NCBI GenBank assembly: GCA_963805255.1
Contig: CAWDTK010000019.1
Location: forward strand, 310,001-374,000
DNA: 64,000 nucleotides
Source of the DNA: Bog-532 sp963805255
GTDB taxonomy: Bacteria > Actinomycetota > Actinomycetes > Streptosporangiales > Streptosporangiaceae
Direction of reading: 5' to 3'
Shown: piece by piece, positions 16,993 to 26,412 of the stretch
How positions within the stretch are numbered: the stretch's first letter is position 1
Layout: every line of letters starts with the position of its first letter
The notes under the pieces: generated by a model
Databases searched by the model: none
Told to the model about the DNA's origin: nothing
The model's input: only the letters and a program-made list of their open reading frames with translations
Position numbers and translations under genes: made by a program

Positions 16993-19097
16993 CCATGCGG
17001 GGCGGGGGCCGTGAGCCGCGCGGTGGTGGGCGCGATTCGCGTGCGGGAGCAGGCGCAGGCCGGGCTGCCCCGGGGCCGGGCCGGCCCGGCCCGATGCGCG
17101 GGGCGAGACGCCCCAGTGCGTCCAAGCCGCCCCGGCCGGGGGCCAGGCCCGGTGCGTCCAAGCCCGCGGGAGCCAAGCCCGCCGGTCCCCGGGCCGCGGG
17201 CCCCGGGGGGGGTGGGCCCGCGGCCCGGCCAGGTCTCACCCGCAACGGCCGTCCCCCGCGCCCGCGCGCCGTGGTGCGCCGGGTGCTCCGGCCGCGGGCC
17301 GACCCGGGACGGCGGCTGGGGGTCACGCTGCTGTGCATCGCCTTCGTGATATCCCTGTTCGCCGGGCGCCTGATTCAGCTCCAGGGCTTGGAGTCGGGCA
17401 ACTACCTGCGGCTGGCGCAGAACCAGCGGCTGCAGGCCGGGAACCTGCCGGCCGTGCGCGGCGCGATCACGGCCGCGAATGGCCAGCCGCTGGCCATCAC
17501 CGTGCAGACCTACCTGGTCTACGCGGACCCCGTGATGATGACCGCGGCGCAGCTGCCGCAGATCGCCGCTGACCTGGCCGGGCCGCTCGGCATGAGCGAG
17601 CCGGACATCCTCAGCCTGCTGCAGAACCCGACCTCGCCGCAGTACGTGGTGCTGCAGAAGGGGGTCACGCAGCAGACCGCCGACCAGATCAAGGGGCTGA
17701 GCCTGCCGGGCGGCACCGGAACCGGCCCCGGATCCACCGGGACGACCACCGGCACCGGGCTGCCGGGCATCCGGATGCAGGCCAGCTACTCCCGGATCTA
17801 CCCCGACGGCGCCGCGACCTCCAACCTGCTCGGCTTCACGCACGCGACCGCTGCGGGCGACCTGGCCGGCGCGGCCGGGCTGGAGTACTCGGACAACGCT
17901 CTGCTGGCCGGCAAGCCGGGCAGCGAGCAGTTCCAGGTCGGCACCAACCGGGAACAGATCCCGCTGGCTGCGGGCAAGAACACGCCCGCGGTCAACGGCA
18001 GCGGGCTGCGCCTGACCATCGTCCCCGCGCTGCAGTGGGAGGCCCAGCAGGCCTGCCAGCAGCAGGTGAGCAAGACCCGCGCGGACAGCTGCACGGTCGT
18101 GATCATGCAGCCGGGCACCGGCAAGATCCTGGCCATGGCGCAGTGGCCGGCCTACGACCCGGGCGACCCGTCCGCGTCGGCCGATCCCGAGGCCACGTCC
18201 AACCTGGCCGTCCAGGACGTCTTCGAGCCGGGCAGCACCGCCAAGGTGGTCACCGCCGCGGCGGCGCTGGAAAAGGGCGGCCAGACGATCGGCAGCACCT
18301 ACACCGTTCCCGATCAGATCATCGAGGACGGCTTCAGCTTCCGTGACGCCGAGTACCACCCCGTGGAGCGCTGGACGATCGCCGGCATCCTGGCCAACTC
18401 CAGCAACGACGGCATGGTCCAGGTGGTCCGGCACGTACCGCCGGAGACCCAGTACGACTACCTCAAGGCGTTCGGCCTCGACTCACCCACCGGCCTGAAC
18501 CTGCCCGCGGAAACGCCCGGCCTGCTGCCCGCGCCGTCCCAGTGGTGGGGCAACGAGCGCTTTACGCTTTCGTTCGGCCAGGGCATCGACGTGAACGCGG
18601 TGCAGATGGCCAGCCTGTACTCGACGATCGCGAACGGCGGCGTGCGCGTCCAGCCGACCCTCGTCCAGGGCACCACCGACAGCGCCGGTACGTACGCGCC
18701 CGCCCCTGCGTCCTCCGCCCGCCAGGTCATCCAGGCCAGCACGGCCCGGAGCCTGATCGCGGCGCTGCAGCAGGTCCCGGCGGTCGACGAGCAGGCCAGC
18801 GAGCCGTGGGGCATCATCCCCGGCTACGCGATCGCCGCGAAGACTGGTACGTCCCAGGAATGGGACGCCACCAAGAAGTGCCTGTGCAAGTACGGGGCCA
18901 GCTACATCGGGATGGCCCCGGGCGATAACCCGCAGCTTGTGGTCGCGGTCAACGTGCAGAATCCGAAGAAGGGCGGGTATTTCGGCGATGTCGTGGCTGG
19001 CCCGGTCTTCTACCAGGTAATGAAGTTCGCGCTGCAGACCATGCAGATTCCGCCGGACGGGGCCAAGCCTGCGGACGTGCCGCTCACCGGGCCCTGA
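16989..19097 (+). CDS. ftsI: Septal peptidoglycan transpeptidase FtsI/PbpB
   Basis: A class B penicillin-binding protein of 702 residues that cross-links septal peptidoglycan. A roughly 110-residue Gly/Pro/Arg/Lys-rich cytoplasmic extension precedes the membrane anchor (LGVTLLCIAFVISLFAG). The PBP dimerisation domain follows, then the transpeptidase domain with the three active-site motifs: STAK (EPGSTAKVV), SSN (ANSSNDG) and KTG (AAKTGTSQE). ATG at 16989 overlaps the ftsL stop. The disordered N-tail is longer than in E. coli FtsI but similar tails occur in actinobacteria. Confidence 0.95.
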   Translation: MTMRGGGREPRGGGRDSRAGAGAGRAAPGPGRPGPMRGARRPSASKPPRPGARPGASKPAGAKPAGPRAAGPGGGGPAARPGLTRNGRPPRPRAVVRRVLRPRADPGRRLGVTLLCIAFVISLFAGRLIQLQGLESGNYLRLAQNQRLQAGNLPAVRGAITAANGQPLAITVQTYLVYADPVMMTAAQLPQIAADLAGPLGMSEPDILSLLQNPTSPQYVVLQKGVTQQTADQIKGLSLPGGTGTGPGSTGTTTGTGLPGIRMQASYSRIYPDGAATSNLLGFTHATAAGDLAGAAGLEYSDNALLAGKPGSEQFQVGTNREQIPLAAGKNTPAVNGSGLRLTIVPALQWEAQQACQQQVSKTRADSCTVVIMQPGTGKILAMAQWPAYDPGDPSASADPEATSNLAVQDVFEPGSTAKVVTAAAALEKGGQTIGSTYTVPDQIIEDGFSFRDAEYHPVERWTIAGILANSSNDGMVQVVRHVPPETQYDYLKAFGLDSPTGLNLPAETPGLLPAPSQWWGNERFTLSFGQGIDVNAVQMASLYSTIANGGVRVQPTLVQGTTDSAGTYAPAPASSARQVIQASTARSLIAALQQVPAVDEQASEPWGIIPGYAIAAKTGTSQEWDATKKCLCKYGASYIGMAPGDNPQLVVAVNVQNPKKGGYFGDVVAGPVFYQVMKFALQTMQIPPDGAKPADVPLTGP

Positions 19098-19116
19098 TTG
19101 GAGGTAACCTCTCGGC

Positions 19117-20775
19117 GTGCCCGTGGCCATCCGTCCCACTCACCCAAGCAGGCGCCCGCTTTCCGGCCTGGGCGCGCTGCTCGGCGTGAAACTCCCCGCC
19201 GACCGCGAGGTTCGCGCCGTCCCGCCCGGGCCGATGATGCCGAACGGGCCCTGCGGGCCCCACCAGGACGCCGCCGTGTCCGGGGTCACCCATGACTCCC
19301 GGATGGTCCGGCCGGGGGACCTGTACGCCGCGCTGCCCGGCACCCGGGTGCACGGCGCCGAATTCAGCGAGGCCGCGGTGGCCGCCGGGGCCGTGGCCAT
19401 CCTGACCGATCCGGCCGGCCGGGACCGCGCCGCGGCGGCCGGGGTGCCCGTTTTCGTGGTCTCCGACCCCCGGGCCCGGCTCGGTGAGGTCGCCTGCTGG
19501 GTATACGGCGACCCCTGCCGAAAGCTGAGGCTGATCGGCGTGACCGGGACGAGCGGCAAGACCACCACCAGTTACCTGGCCGAGGCCGGGCTGCGGATGG
19601 CCGGGCACCTCACCGGCCTGATCGGCGGGGTGGAAACCCGGATCGGGACCGACGTGCTGGCCAGCGAGCTGACCACTCCCGAGGCCACTGACCTGCAGGC
19701 CCTGCTGGCCACCATGGCCGAGGGCGGGGTCACCGCCGCCGCGATGGAGGTCTCCAGTCACGCCCTCGCGCTCGGCCGGGTCGCGGGCACCCACTACGAC
19801 GTCGCCATCTTCACCAACCTGTCCCGGGACCACCTGGACTTCCACGCCGGCCTGGAGGACTACTTCGCGGCCAAGGCCGAGCTGTTCACCCCGCGCTACG
19901 CCGGGTCGGGAGTGGTGAACCTCGACGACGCCTACGGCCGGCGCCTCGCGGCCAGCGCGCCCATCCCCATCACCACCTTCTCCGCGACCGGGAACCCGGC
20001 CGCGGACTGGCGGGCCGAGAACGTCCGGGTCGGCGCGGACGGCAGCACGTTCCGGATCATCGGGCCCGGCGGCGTGGCGGCCGACGCCTCGCTGGCCCTC
20101 GTCGGCCCGTTCAACGTGGCCAATGCCCTCGGGGCGGTGGTGGCCCTGGTGGAGGCGGGAACCGGGCTGGACGACGCGGTGGCCGGCGTGGGGTCCTGCC
20201 CCGGTGTGCCCGGCCGGCTGGAACGGGTCGACGCCGGCGGCGCCGTGCCCGCCGTGGCCGCCGTGGCCGCCGTGCCCGACGTGCCCGACGTGACCGTGCT
20301 CGTGGACTACTCGCACAAGCCCGGCGCGGTCGAGGCGGTGCTGGGGGCGCTGCGCCCGGTCACCCAGGGCAACCTGATCATCGTGCTCGGCTGCGGCGGG
20401 GACCGGGACCGGGCCAAACGCCCGCTGATGGGCGCCGCCGCCGCCACCCTCGCCGATGTGGCCATCTTCACCAGCGACAACCCGCGCTCCGAAGACCCGC
20501 TGGCCATCCTCGCGGCGATGCTGGACGGCGCGGTCGGCGTACCGCCGTCGCGCCGGGCACACGTGATCGTGGAACCGGACCGGGCCGCCGCGATCGGCCT
20601 GGCCGTGTCCTCGGCCGCCAAGGGAGACGTGATCCTGGTGGCCGGCAAGGGCCACGAACGCGGCCAGTACGTGGCGGGACGCGTCCTGCCGTTCGACGAC
20701 CGCGAGGTCACGGCCGAGGCGCTGCGGCACCGGGCCGGGGCACACCGAGCGGCTGACCCGAAGGGGGAACTTTGA
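19117..20775 (+). CDS. murE: UDP-MurNAc-tripeptide synthetase, meso-DAP type
   Basis: Adds the third amino acid to the peptidoglycan stem peptide. 552 residues. The ATP loop is GVTGTSGKTTTSYL, and the central-domain signature is AAMEVSSHALALGRV followed by TNLSRDHLDFH. The C-terminal DNPRSEDP motif is the known meso-diaminopimelate recognition sequence, so the wall is predicted to carry meso-DAP. A short Ala/Val/Pro-rich insertion (AVPAVAAVAAVPDVPDV) sits just before DYSHKPGA. GTG at 19117 lies 11 bases after GGAGGT. The stop overlaps the murF start. Confidence 0.95.
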   Translation: MPVAIRPTHPSRRPLSGLGALLGVKLPADREVRAVPPGPMMPNGPCGPHQDAAVSGVTHDSRMVRPGDLYAALPGTRVHGAEFSEAAVAAGAVAILTDPAGRDRAAAAGVPVFVVSDPRARLGEVACWVYGDPCRKLRLIGVTGTSGKTTTSYLAEAGLRMAGHLTGLIGGVETRIGTDVLASELTTPEATDLQALLATMAEGGVTAAAMEVSSHALALGRVAGTHYDVAIFTNLSRDHLDFHAGLEDYFAAKAELFTPRYAGSGVVNLDDAYGRRLAASAPIPITTFSATGNPAADWRAENVRVGADGSTFRIIGPGGVAADASLALVGPFNVANALGAVVALVEAGTGLDDAVAGVGSCPGVPGRLERVDAGGAVPAVAAVAAVPDVPDVTVLVDYSHKPGAVEAVLGALRPVTQGNLIIVLGCGGDRDRAKRPLMGAAAATLADVAIFTSDNPRSEDPLAILAAMLDGAVGVPPSRRAHVIVEPDRAAAIGLAVSSAAKGDVILVAGKGHERGQYVAGRVLPFDDREVTAEALRHRAGAHRAADPKGEL

Positions 20776-22262
20776 TCCCGCTCCCGCTGGAGGAGATCGC
20801 CCGGATCACCGGGGCCCGGCTGGCCGGGGGCGCGGACCCGTCGGCCCTGGTCGCTGGGCCGGTCGTCATCGACTCCCGCCGGGCCGCCCCGGGCGGCCTG
20901 TTCGCCGCGGTCGAGGGTGAGCGGGCCGACGGGCACGACTTCGCCGGGGCGGCCATCGCGGCCGGGGCGGTCGCCGTGCTGGGCACCCGGCCGTGCGGCG
21001 CGCCCGCGCTGATCGTCGGCGACGTGCGCGCGGCGCTGGCCCGGCTGGCCCAGGAGGTCGTGGCCCGGCTGCCGCAGGTCACGATCGCGGGGATCACCGG
21101 ATCCTCGGGCAAGACGTCGACGAAGGACCTGACCGCCCAGCTGGCGGAACGGCTGGGGCCGACGGTCGCGCCGGAGGGTTCCTACAACAACGAGTTCGGT
21201 TTCCCGCTGACCGTGCTGCGCGCGGACGAGCGCACCCGGTACATGGTGCTGGAGCTGGCCGCCCGCGGCGTCGGGCACATCGCCAGCCTGTGCGAGATCG
21301 CCCCGCCGCGGATCGGCGCCGTGCTGAACGTCGGGCACGCCCACACTGGGGAGTTCGGCGGCATCGAGCAGGTCGCCCGGGCCAAGGGGGAACTGCCGGC
21401 GGCGCTGCCCGCCGGGGCCGCCGGGGCCGCCGGGCGGGCCGGCGGCGTGGCCATCCTGAACGCCGGCGATCCCCGGGTGATGGCCATGGCCGGACGCACC
21501 GAAGCCCGGGTGGTCACGTTCGGCGTCACCACCACCAGCACCACCAGCACCACAGCCCCGCCGCCACCGCCGCCACCGCTAGTACCAGAGCCCCCGACTT
21601 CACCGCCACCGATGTCCGCCTCGACGATCTCGGCCGCCCAAGTTTCACGCTGGTGACCCCGGCCGGATCGGCCCCGGTGCGGCTGGCACTGCACGGCACG
21701 CACAATGTGCCGAACGCCCTGGCCGCCGCGGCCATCGCCGCCGAGATGGGCCTCGGCCCGGCGGAGATCGCCGCCGCGCTGTCCGCGGCCACCGCGCGCA
21801 GCAAGTGGCGGATGGAGGTCCGCCGGCACCCCGGGCGGCGTCACCGTCGTCAACGACGCCTACAATGCCAACCCCGAATCCGTCCGGGCGGCGCTGGACG
21901 CCCTGCGCCACATGGCGCGGGGCAGGCGCTCGTTCGCCGTCCTCGGCCAGATGGCCGAGCTGGGTGACGAGTCCCGGGCCAGCCACGAGGAGGCCGGCGC
22001 GCTGGCCGCCGGAACCGGGGTGACCGGTCTGATCGTTGTCGGGAAGGAGGCAGCACCGATCCTCGGCGGGGCCCTGGCCACGAGCGGATGGCACGGCGAG
22101 GCGATCGGCGTGCCGGACGGCCCCGGCGCCGTCGCCGCGCTGCGCGGCCGCCTGGCCGACGGGGACGTCGTGCTCGTCAAGGCCTCCCGCGCGGCCGGCC
22201 TGGAAAGCGTCGCCGCCGAATTGCTGGTCCCGCCGGAACCCGTGAAGGAGAAGGCCCAGTGA
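20772..22262 (+). CDS. murF: UDP-MurNAc-pentapeptide (D-Ala-D-Ala) ligase, two compensating frame breaks
   Basis: Adds D-Ala-D-Ala to the stem peptide. The product reads in three pieces: 20772 to about 21540 (GITGSSGKTSTKDL, APEGSYNNEFGFPLT, AVLNVGHAHTGEFGG), about 21570-21825 in another frame (RLDDLGRPSFTLVTPAG, LHGTHNVPNALAAAAIA), and from about 21830 back in the first frame (GGVTVVNDAYNANPES, LGQMAELGDES). The first break lies in a Thr/Ser/Ala/Pro low-complexity stretch; the second is one extra G near 21825. Together they cancel, leaving about 496 codons. The whole family sequence is present, so sequence errors or a recent pair of mutations are likely. The stop overlaps mraY. Confidence 0.85.
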
Positions 22263-23311
22263 AGGCCCTCCTCATCTCCGCCGCGGTCTCGATGACGGTG
22301 GCGCTGCTCGGCACGCCGGTGGCCATCCGGGTGTTCTCCCGGCACGGATACGGCCAGCCCATCCGGGAGGAGGGGCCGGCCGACGCCGATAAGCGCGGCA
22401 CGCCCACCATGGGCGGCACCGTGATGATCATCGCGACGCTCGTCGGGTACTTCGCCGGGCACCTGGCCACCGGCGAGTCGGTCTCGGTGTCCGGGCTGCT
22501 CGTCCTGTTCCTGATGACCGGCCTCGGCGCGGTCGGGTTCGCCGACGACTTCATCAAGCTGTACAAGCAGCGCAGCCTCGGCCTGCGCAGCGGGGCCAAG
22601 CTCACCGGGCAGGTGGTGGTGGGCGTCGTGTTCGCCGTGCTGGCCCTGCACTTCCCCGACGGCTACGACCTCACCCCGGCCTCCACGCACCTGTCCTTCC
22701 TGGCCGACTTCGGGATCTCGGTCGGGCCCGTCTTCTTCGTGGCCTGGGTAGTGGTCATGGTGTCCGGGACGTCCAACGCGGTGAACCTCACCGACGGGCT
22801 GGACGGGCTGGCCACCGGCGCGGCGATCCTCGTGCTGGCCGCGTACGTCATCATCGGCAACTGGCAGCTGCGCAACGACTGCACGCTGTCGCTCGCGCCG
22901 AACTGCTACGACGTCCGGGACCCGCTGGACCTGGCCGTGGTCGCCGCCGCGCTGATGGCGGCGTGCGTCGGCTTCCTGTGGTGGAACGCCCCGCCGGCCC
23001 GCATCTTCATGGGCGACACGGGCTCGCTCGCGCTCGGCGGCGCGCTGGCCGGCCTGGCCATCACCACCCGGACCGAGCTGCTGCTGCTCCTGCTGGGCGG
23101 CCTGTTCGTGATCGTCACGCTGTCGGTGGTCATCCAGGTCGGGTCGTTCAAGATGACCGGTAAACGGGTGTTCCGGATGGCACCGCTGCAGCATCATTTC
23201 GAGCTGCTCGGCTGGGCCGAGACCACGATCGTGGTCAGATTCTGGGTCATCTCCGGCATGTTCATAGCGCTCGGCCTGGGCGTCTTCTACGTCGGCTGGT
23301 TCCCGAAATAG
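22259..23311 (+). CDS. mraY: Phospho-MurNAc-pentapeptide translocase (lipid I synthase)
   Basis: An integral membrane enzyme that transfers phospho-MurNAc-pentapeptide to undecaprenyl phosphate. 350 residues with about ten transmembrane helices. Signatures are DKRGTPTMGGT, GFADDFIKLYKQRSLGL with the catalytic Asp pair, NAVNLTDGLDGLATG, FMGDTGSLALGGAL and the C-terminal PLQHHFELLGW. GTG at 22259 overlaps the murF stop. Only 91 bases separate it from ftsW, where murD would normally lie. Confidence 0.95.
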   Translation: MKALLISAAVSMTVALLGTPVAIRVFSRHGYGQPIREEGPADADKRGTPTMGGTVMIIATLVGYFAGHLATGESVSVSGLLVLFLMTGLGAVGFADDFIKLYKQRSLGLRSGAKLTGQVVVGVVFAVLALHFPDGYDLTPASTHLSFLADFGISVGPVFFVAWVVVMVSGTSNAVNLTDGLDGLATGAAILVLAAYVIIGNWQLRNDCTLSLAPNCYDVRDPLDLAVVAAALMAACVGFLWWNAPPARIFMGDTGSLALGGALAGLAITTRTELLLLLLGGLFVIVTLSVVIQVGSFKMTGKRVFRMAPLQHHFELLGWAETTIVVRFWVISGMFIALGLGVFYVGWFPK

Positions 23312-23402
23312 GCGCGCCCGGGGGTGCCGGAAATCCCCTCCTCTCGCGCGACACGCGCCGGATCTCCGCCGTATCAGCCGCGCCCCCGCCGAGACTGGAC
23401 TC

Positions 23403-24720
23403 ATGCAGCGCGTGGTGGAAGCCCAGGCCGAGGAGACCGCGGGCGGCAGCGCTCTGCCCCGCGAGGCCGCGGCCGTCGGTGCGGCGCCGCCCGCCGCCGG
23501 CACCAGGGAACGGCTCGCGTCCTGGTTCGCGCTGCTCGACCGCCCGCTCACGTCGTACTACCTGATCGTCGGCATCACCGCGCTGCTCCTGGGGCTCGGG
23601 CTGGTGATGGTGCTGTCCACCTCGTCGGTGCAGGACCTGAGCGAGGGCCTGCCCGCGTACTCCGACTTCAAGAAGCAGCTGCTCGGCGCAGCGATCGGGC
23701 TGCCGGCCATGTACGTCGCGGCCCGGTCTTCACCGCGGCTGTTCCGCGCCGCGGCGTACCCGCTGCTCGGCGCGTCGGTCCTCGGCCTCGGGCTCACCCT
23801 CATCCCGGGCGTCGCGGTGTCGCAGAACGGCGCCGCCCGCTGGATTCCAGCTTGGCCCGTTCCCGGCCCAGCCGTCCGAGCTGGCCAAGATCGCCCTGGT
23901 GCTGTGGGGCGCCGACCTGCTCGCCCGCAAGGAGCGGCTCCGCCAGCTGGAGGACTGGCGGCACCTGCTCGTCCCGCTGCTGCCGGGGGCGGGGCTGCTC
24001 TGCATGCTGGTCATTGCCGGCGACGACCTGGGCACGACGTTCGTGCTGCTGGTCATCTTCATCACGCTGCTGTGGATCATCGGCACCCCGGGGCGCATCT
24101 TCGCCGGGATGATGGTGCTGATGTGCCTCGTCATGGTGCTGCTGGCCGTGACGTCGGCGTACCGGCTGAAGCGCCTGACCGGTTTCGTGAACCCGCAGGG
24201 CGGCCCGATGGGCCCCAACATGCAGGGCATCCAGGGCAAGTACGCGGTCGGCTCGGGTGGGCTGTTCGGCGTGGGGCTGGGGGCCAGCCGGGAAAAATGG
24301 GGGTACGTTCCCGAGTCGACCAGCGACTTCATCTTCGCCATCATCGGTGAGGAACTCGGGCTCGTCGGCACCCTGTGCGTGTGCTTCCTGTACGGCGGGC
24401 TGGCCTTCGCCGGGCTGCGGGTGGCCCGGCGCGTCCAGGACACCTTCAGCCGGCTGGCCGCGGCCGCGATCACCGCGTGGATCGTGATGCAGGCGGTGGT
24501 GAACATCGGCGCGGTGATCGGCGTGCTGCCGATCACCGGCGTGCCGCTGCCGCTGATTTCCGCGGGCTTGTCCTCGCTGCTCATCACGATGCTGGGGCTC
24601 GGCGTGCTCATGTCGTTCGCGCGGCGTGAGCCCGGCGCCCGGGAGGCTCTCGCCGCTCGGGGCCCCGCGCTGCCGCTGCGCGTTCTAAGCTGGCTTGGCC
24701 TAACGCAGCGAAGCGAGTGA
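23403..24720 (+). CDS. ftsW: SEDS glycosyltransferase FtsW, frameshifted
   Basis: The septal peptidoglycan glycan polymerase that partners FtsI, with about ten transmembrane helices. The first part (to 23845) contains PLTSYYLIVGITALLLGLGL and LIPGVAVSQNGAARW. The second part continues in another frame with GPFPAQPSELAKIAL, GLGASREKWGYVPE, SDFIFAIIGEELGLVG and LPLISAGLSSL. Removing one T near 23845 (GGATTCC to GGATCC) gives RWIQLGPFPAQPSE, joining both into about 438 residues. As written the gene is broken at a highly conserved site. The N-terminal 45 residues are a variable cytoplasmic tail. Confidence 0.87.
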
Positions 24721-24805
24721 GGGCTTGTGCCGCCGCCTCGCGGTCCGGGGATGCCCGGCGGCGCGGAGCCGGATTGGCATCAGAGGCGAAGAGGAAGGCC
24801 CCGCG

Positions 24806-26329
24806 ATGAGGGTTGTGCTAGCCGGCGGCGGAACCGCCGGACATATCGAACCCGCGCTTGCGCTCGCTGACGCGCTGCGGGAGGCCGACCCGCGCGGCGT
24901 TATCGTCTGCCTGGGTACCGAACGGGGCCTGGAGACCCGGCTCGTACCGATGCGTGGCTACGAACTCGCGCTGATCCGCGCCGTCCCGATGCCGCGGTCG
25001 GTCAGCCCGGCCCTGATCGCCGTGCCGGGGCGGCTGGCCGGTGCCGTCAGCGCCGCCGCCGGAGTGCTCGACCAGGTGAAGGCGGACGTGCTGGTCGGCT
25101 TCGGCGGGTACGTGGCCACGCCGGGTTATCTCGCGGCGCGCCGCCGGCACGTCCCGATCGTGGTGCACGAGGCGAACCCGCGGCCCGGCCTGGCCAACAA
25201 GCTGGGCGCCCGGCTGACCAAGCACGTGTTCACCGGGAACCCCAGCACCCAGCTGGCGCACGCCACCTACCTGGGTATCCCGATCCGCCGTGAGATCGCC
25301 GAGCTGGACCGGCTCGCGCTCGGTGACAAGGCCCGCGCCCACTTCGGGCTGCGGCCCGATCTGCCCGTGCTGCTCGTGACCGGCGGCTCGCAGGGTGCCG
25401 AGTCGCTGAACCGTGCGCTGTGCGGGGCGATCGGGTGGCTGCGTTCCGCCGGGGTGCAGGTGCTGCACGTGACGGGCCCGCGCAACACGGCGGAGATCCC
25501 GGCCAGCGCCGGCGTGGCGCCCTACGTCGCGGTGCCCTACGTGGACCGGATGGATCTGGCCTACGCCGCCGCCGACTTCGCGCTCTGCCGGGCCGGCGCC
25601 ATGACGTGCGCCGAGCTCACCGCCGTCGGGCTGCCCGGTGCCTTCGTCCCGCTCCCGCACGGAAACGGCGAGCAGCGGCTCAACGCGGAGCCGATCGTCG
25701 CCGGCGGCGGCGGCCTCCTCGTCGAGGACGCCGGCCTCACGCCGGAATGGATCCGGGACACCCTGCTGCCTGTCCTGCTCGATATCGACCGGGTGGCGAA
25801 CATGTCCGAGGCCGCCGCCGCCCTGGGCCGCGCCGACGCGGACCGCCAGCTGGCCCGCGCGGTCATCGAGATCGTCCGGGCCGGAGAAAGCGACCGGCCC
25901 GGGGCAGGGGAGCGCCCGATGCCCCGCCAGCCCAGCCCAGGCCAGGCCATGCCGGGGGCTCAGCCCATGCCGGGGGCTCGGCCCATGCCTGGTGGGGGAC
26001 CGCCCATGCCTGGGGGACCGCCCATGCCTGGGGGACCGCCCATGCCGGGTGAACACCCCGGCTCGGGGGGAAATAACCCCGGCCCATGGTTCGAGCCCGG
26101 CCAGGGAGACAACGCCCGGCCCCGCCGCGACGGGCCGAGCGGGCCCAGCGGGCCGCCCTGGCCGGAGGCCGGGCCCCAGCCCCAGCCCCAGCCCCAGCCC
26201 GGGCCCCAGCCCCAGCCCCAGCCCCAGCCCGGGCCCCAGCCCGGGCCCCAGCCCGGGCCCGCCCCGCGCCGCGCCGGGTCGCCCCGCCGCGGGCAGCCCC
26301 GGCACGGCCGGCCCCGGCGCGGCGCCTAG
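24806..26329 (+). CDS. murG: UDP-GlcNAc lipid I transferase MurG with long Pro/Gly/Gln tail
   Basis: Makes lipid II on the inner face of the membrane. Residues 1 to about 358 are a complete GT28 enzyme: AGGGTAGHIEPALALA, GFGGYVATPGYLAAR, HEANPRPGLANKLGA, VTGGSQGAESLNRAL and LCRAGAMTCAELTAVGLP. The frame then runs on for about 148 residues of low complexity, first PMPGG-type repeats (25943-26046), then PQPQPQPGP repeats (26170-26262), and ends in an Arg/Gly/Pro-rich tail. Normal MurG ends near residue 360. GAGGAAGG lies upstream of ATG 24806. The tail is probably disordered; its role is unknown. Confidence 0.93.
   Translation: MRVVLAGGGTAGHIEPALALADALREADPRGVIVCLGTERGLETRLVPMRGYELALIRAVPMPRSVSPALIAVPGRLAGAVSAAAGVLDQVKADVLVGFGGYVATPGYLAARRRHVPIVVHEANPRPGLANKLGARLTKHVFTGNPSTQLAHATYLGIPIRREIAELDRLALGDKARAHFGLRPDLPVLLVTGGSQGAESLNRALCGAIGWLRSAGVQVLHVTGPRNTAEIPASAGVAPYVAVPYVDRMDLAYAAADFALCRAGAMTCAELTAVGLPGAFVPLPHGNGEQRLNAEPIVAGGGGLLVEDAGLTPEWIRDTLLPVLLDIDRVANMSEAAAALGRADADRQLARAVIEIVRAGESDRPGAGERPMPRQPSPGQAMPGAQPMPGARPMPGGGPPMPGGPPMPGGPPMPGEHPGSGGNNPGPWFEPGQGDNARPRRDGPSGPSGPPWPEAGPQPQPQPQPGPQPQPQPQPGPQPGPQPGPAPRRAGSPRRGQPRHGRPRRGA
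25943..26262. repeat. Repeat-rich 3' end of murG
   Basis: Two arrays lie in the murG tail. The first (about 25943-26046) has 18-bp units of the form CCCATGCCTGGGGGACCG with variants. The second (about 26170-26262) alternates CCCCAG with CCCGGG. Both keep the reading frame. Confidence 0.85.
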
Positions 26330-26412
26330 GAAAGCAAGCACCCAGGAAACAGCCCGGCCACGCACGCGCCGCGCAGGAATCCCGCAGGAGAAAACGTGCA
26401 ACAGGACACCCG

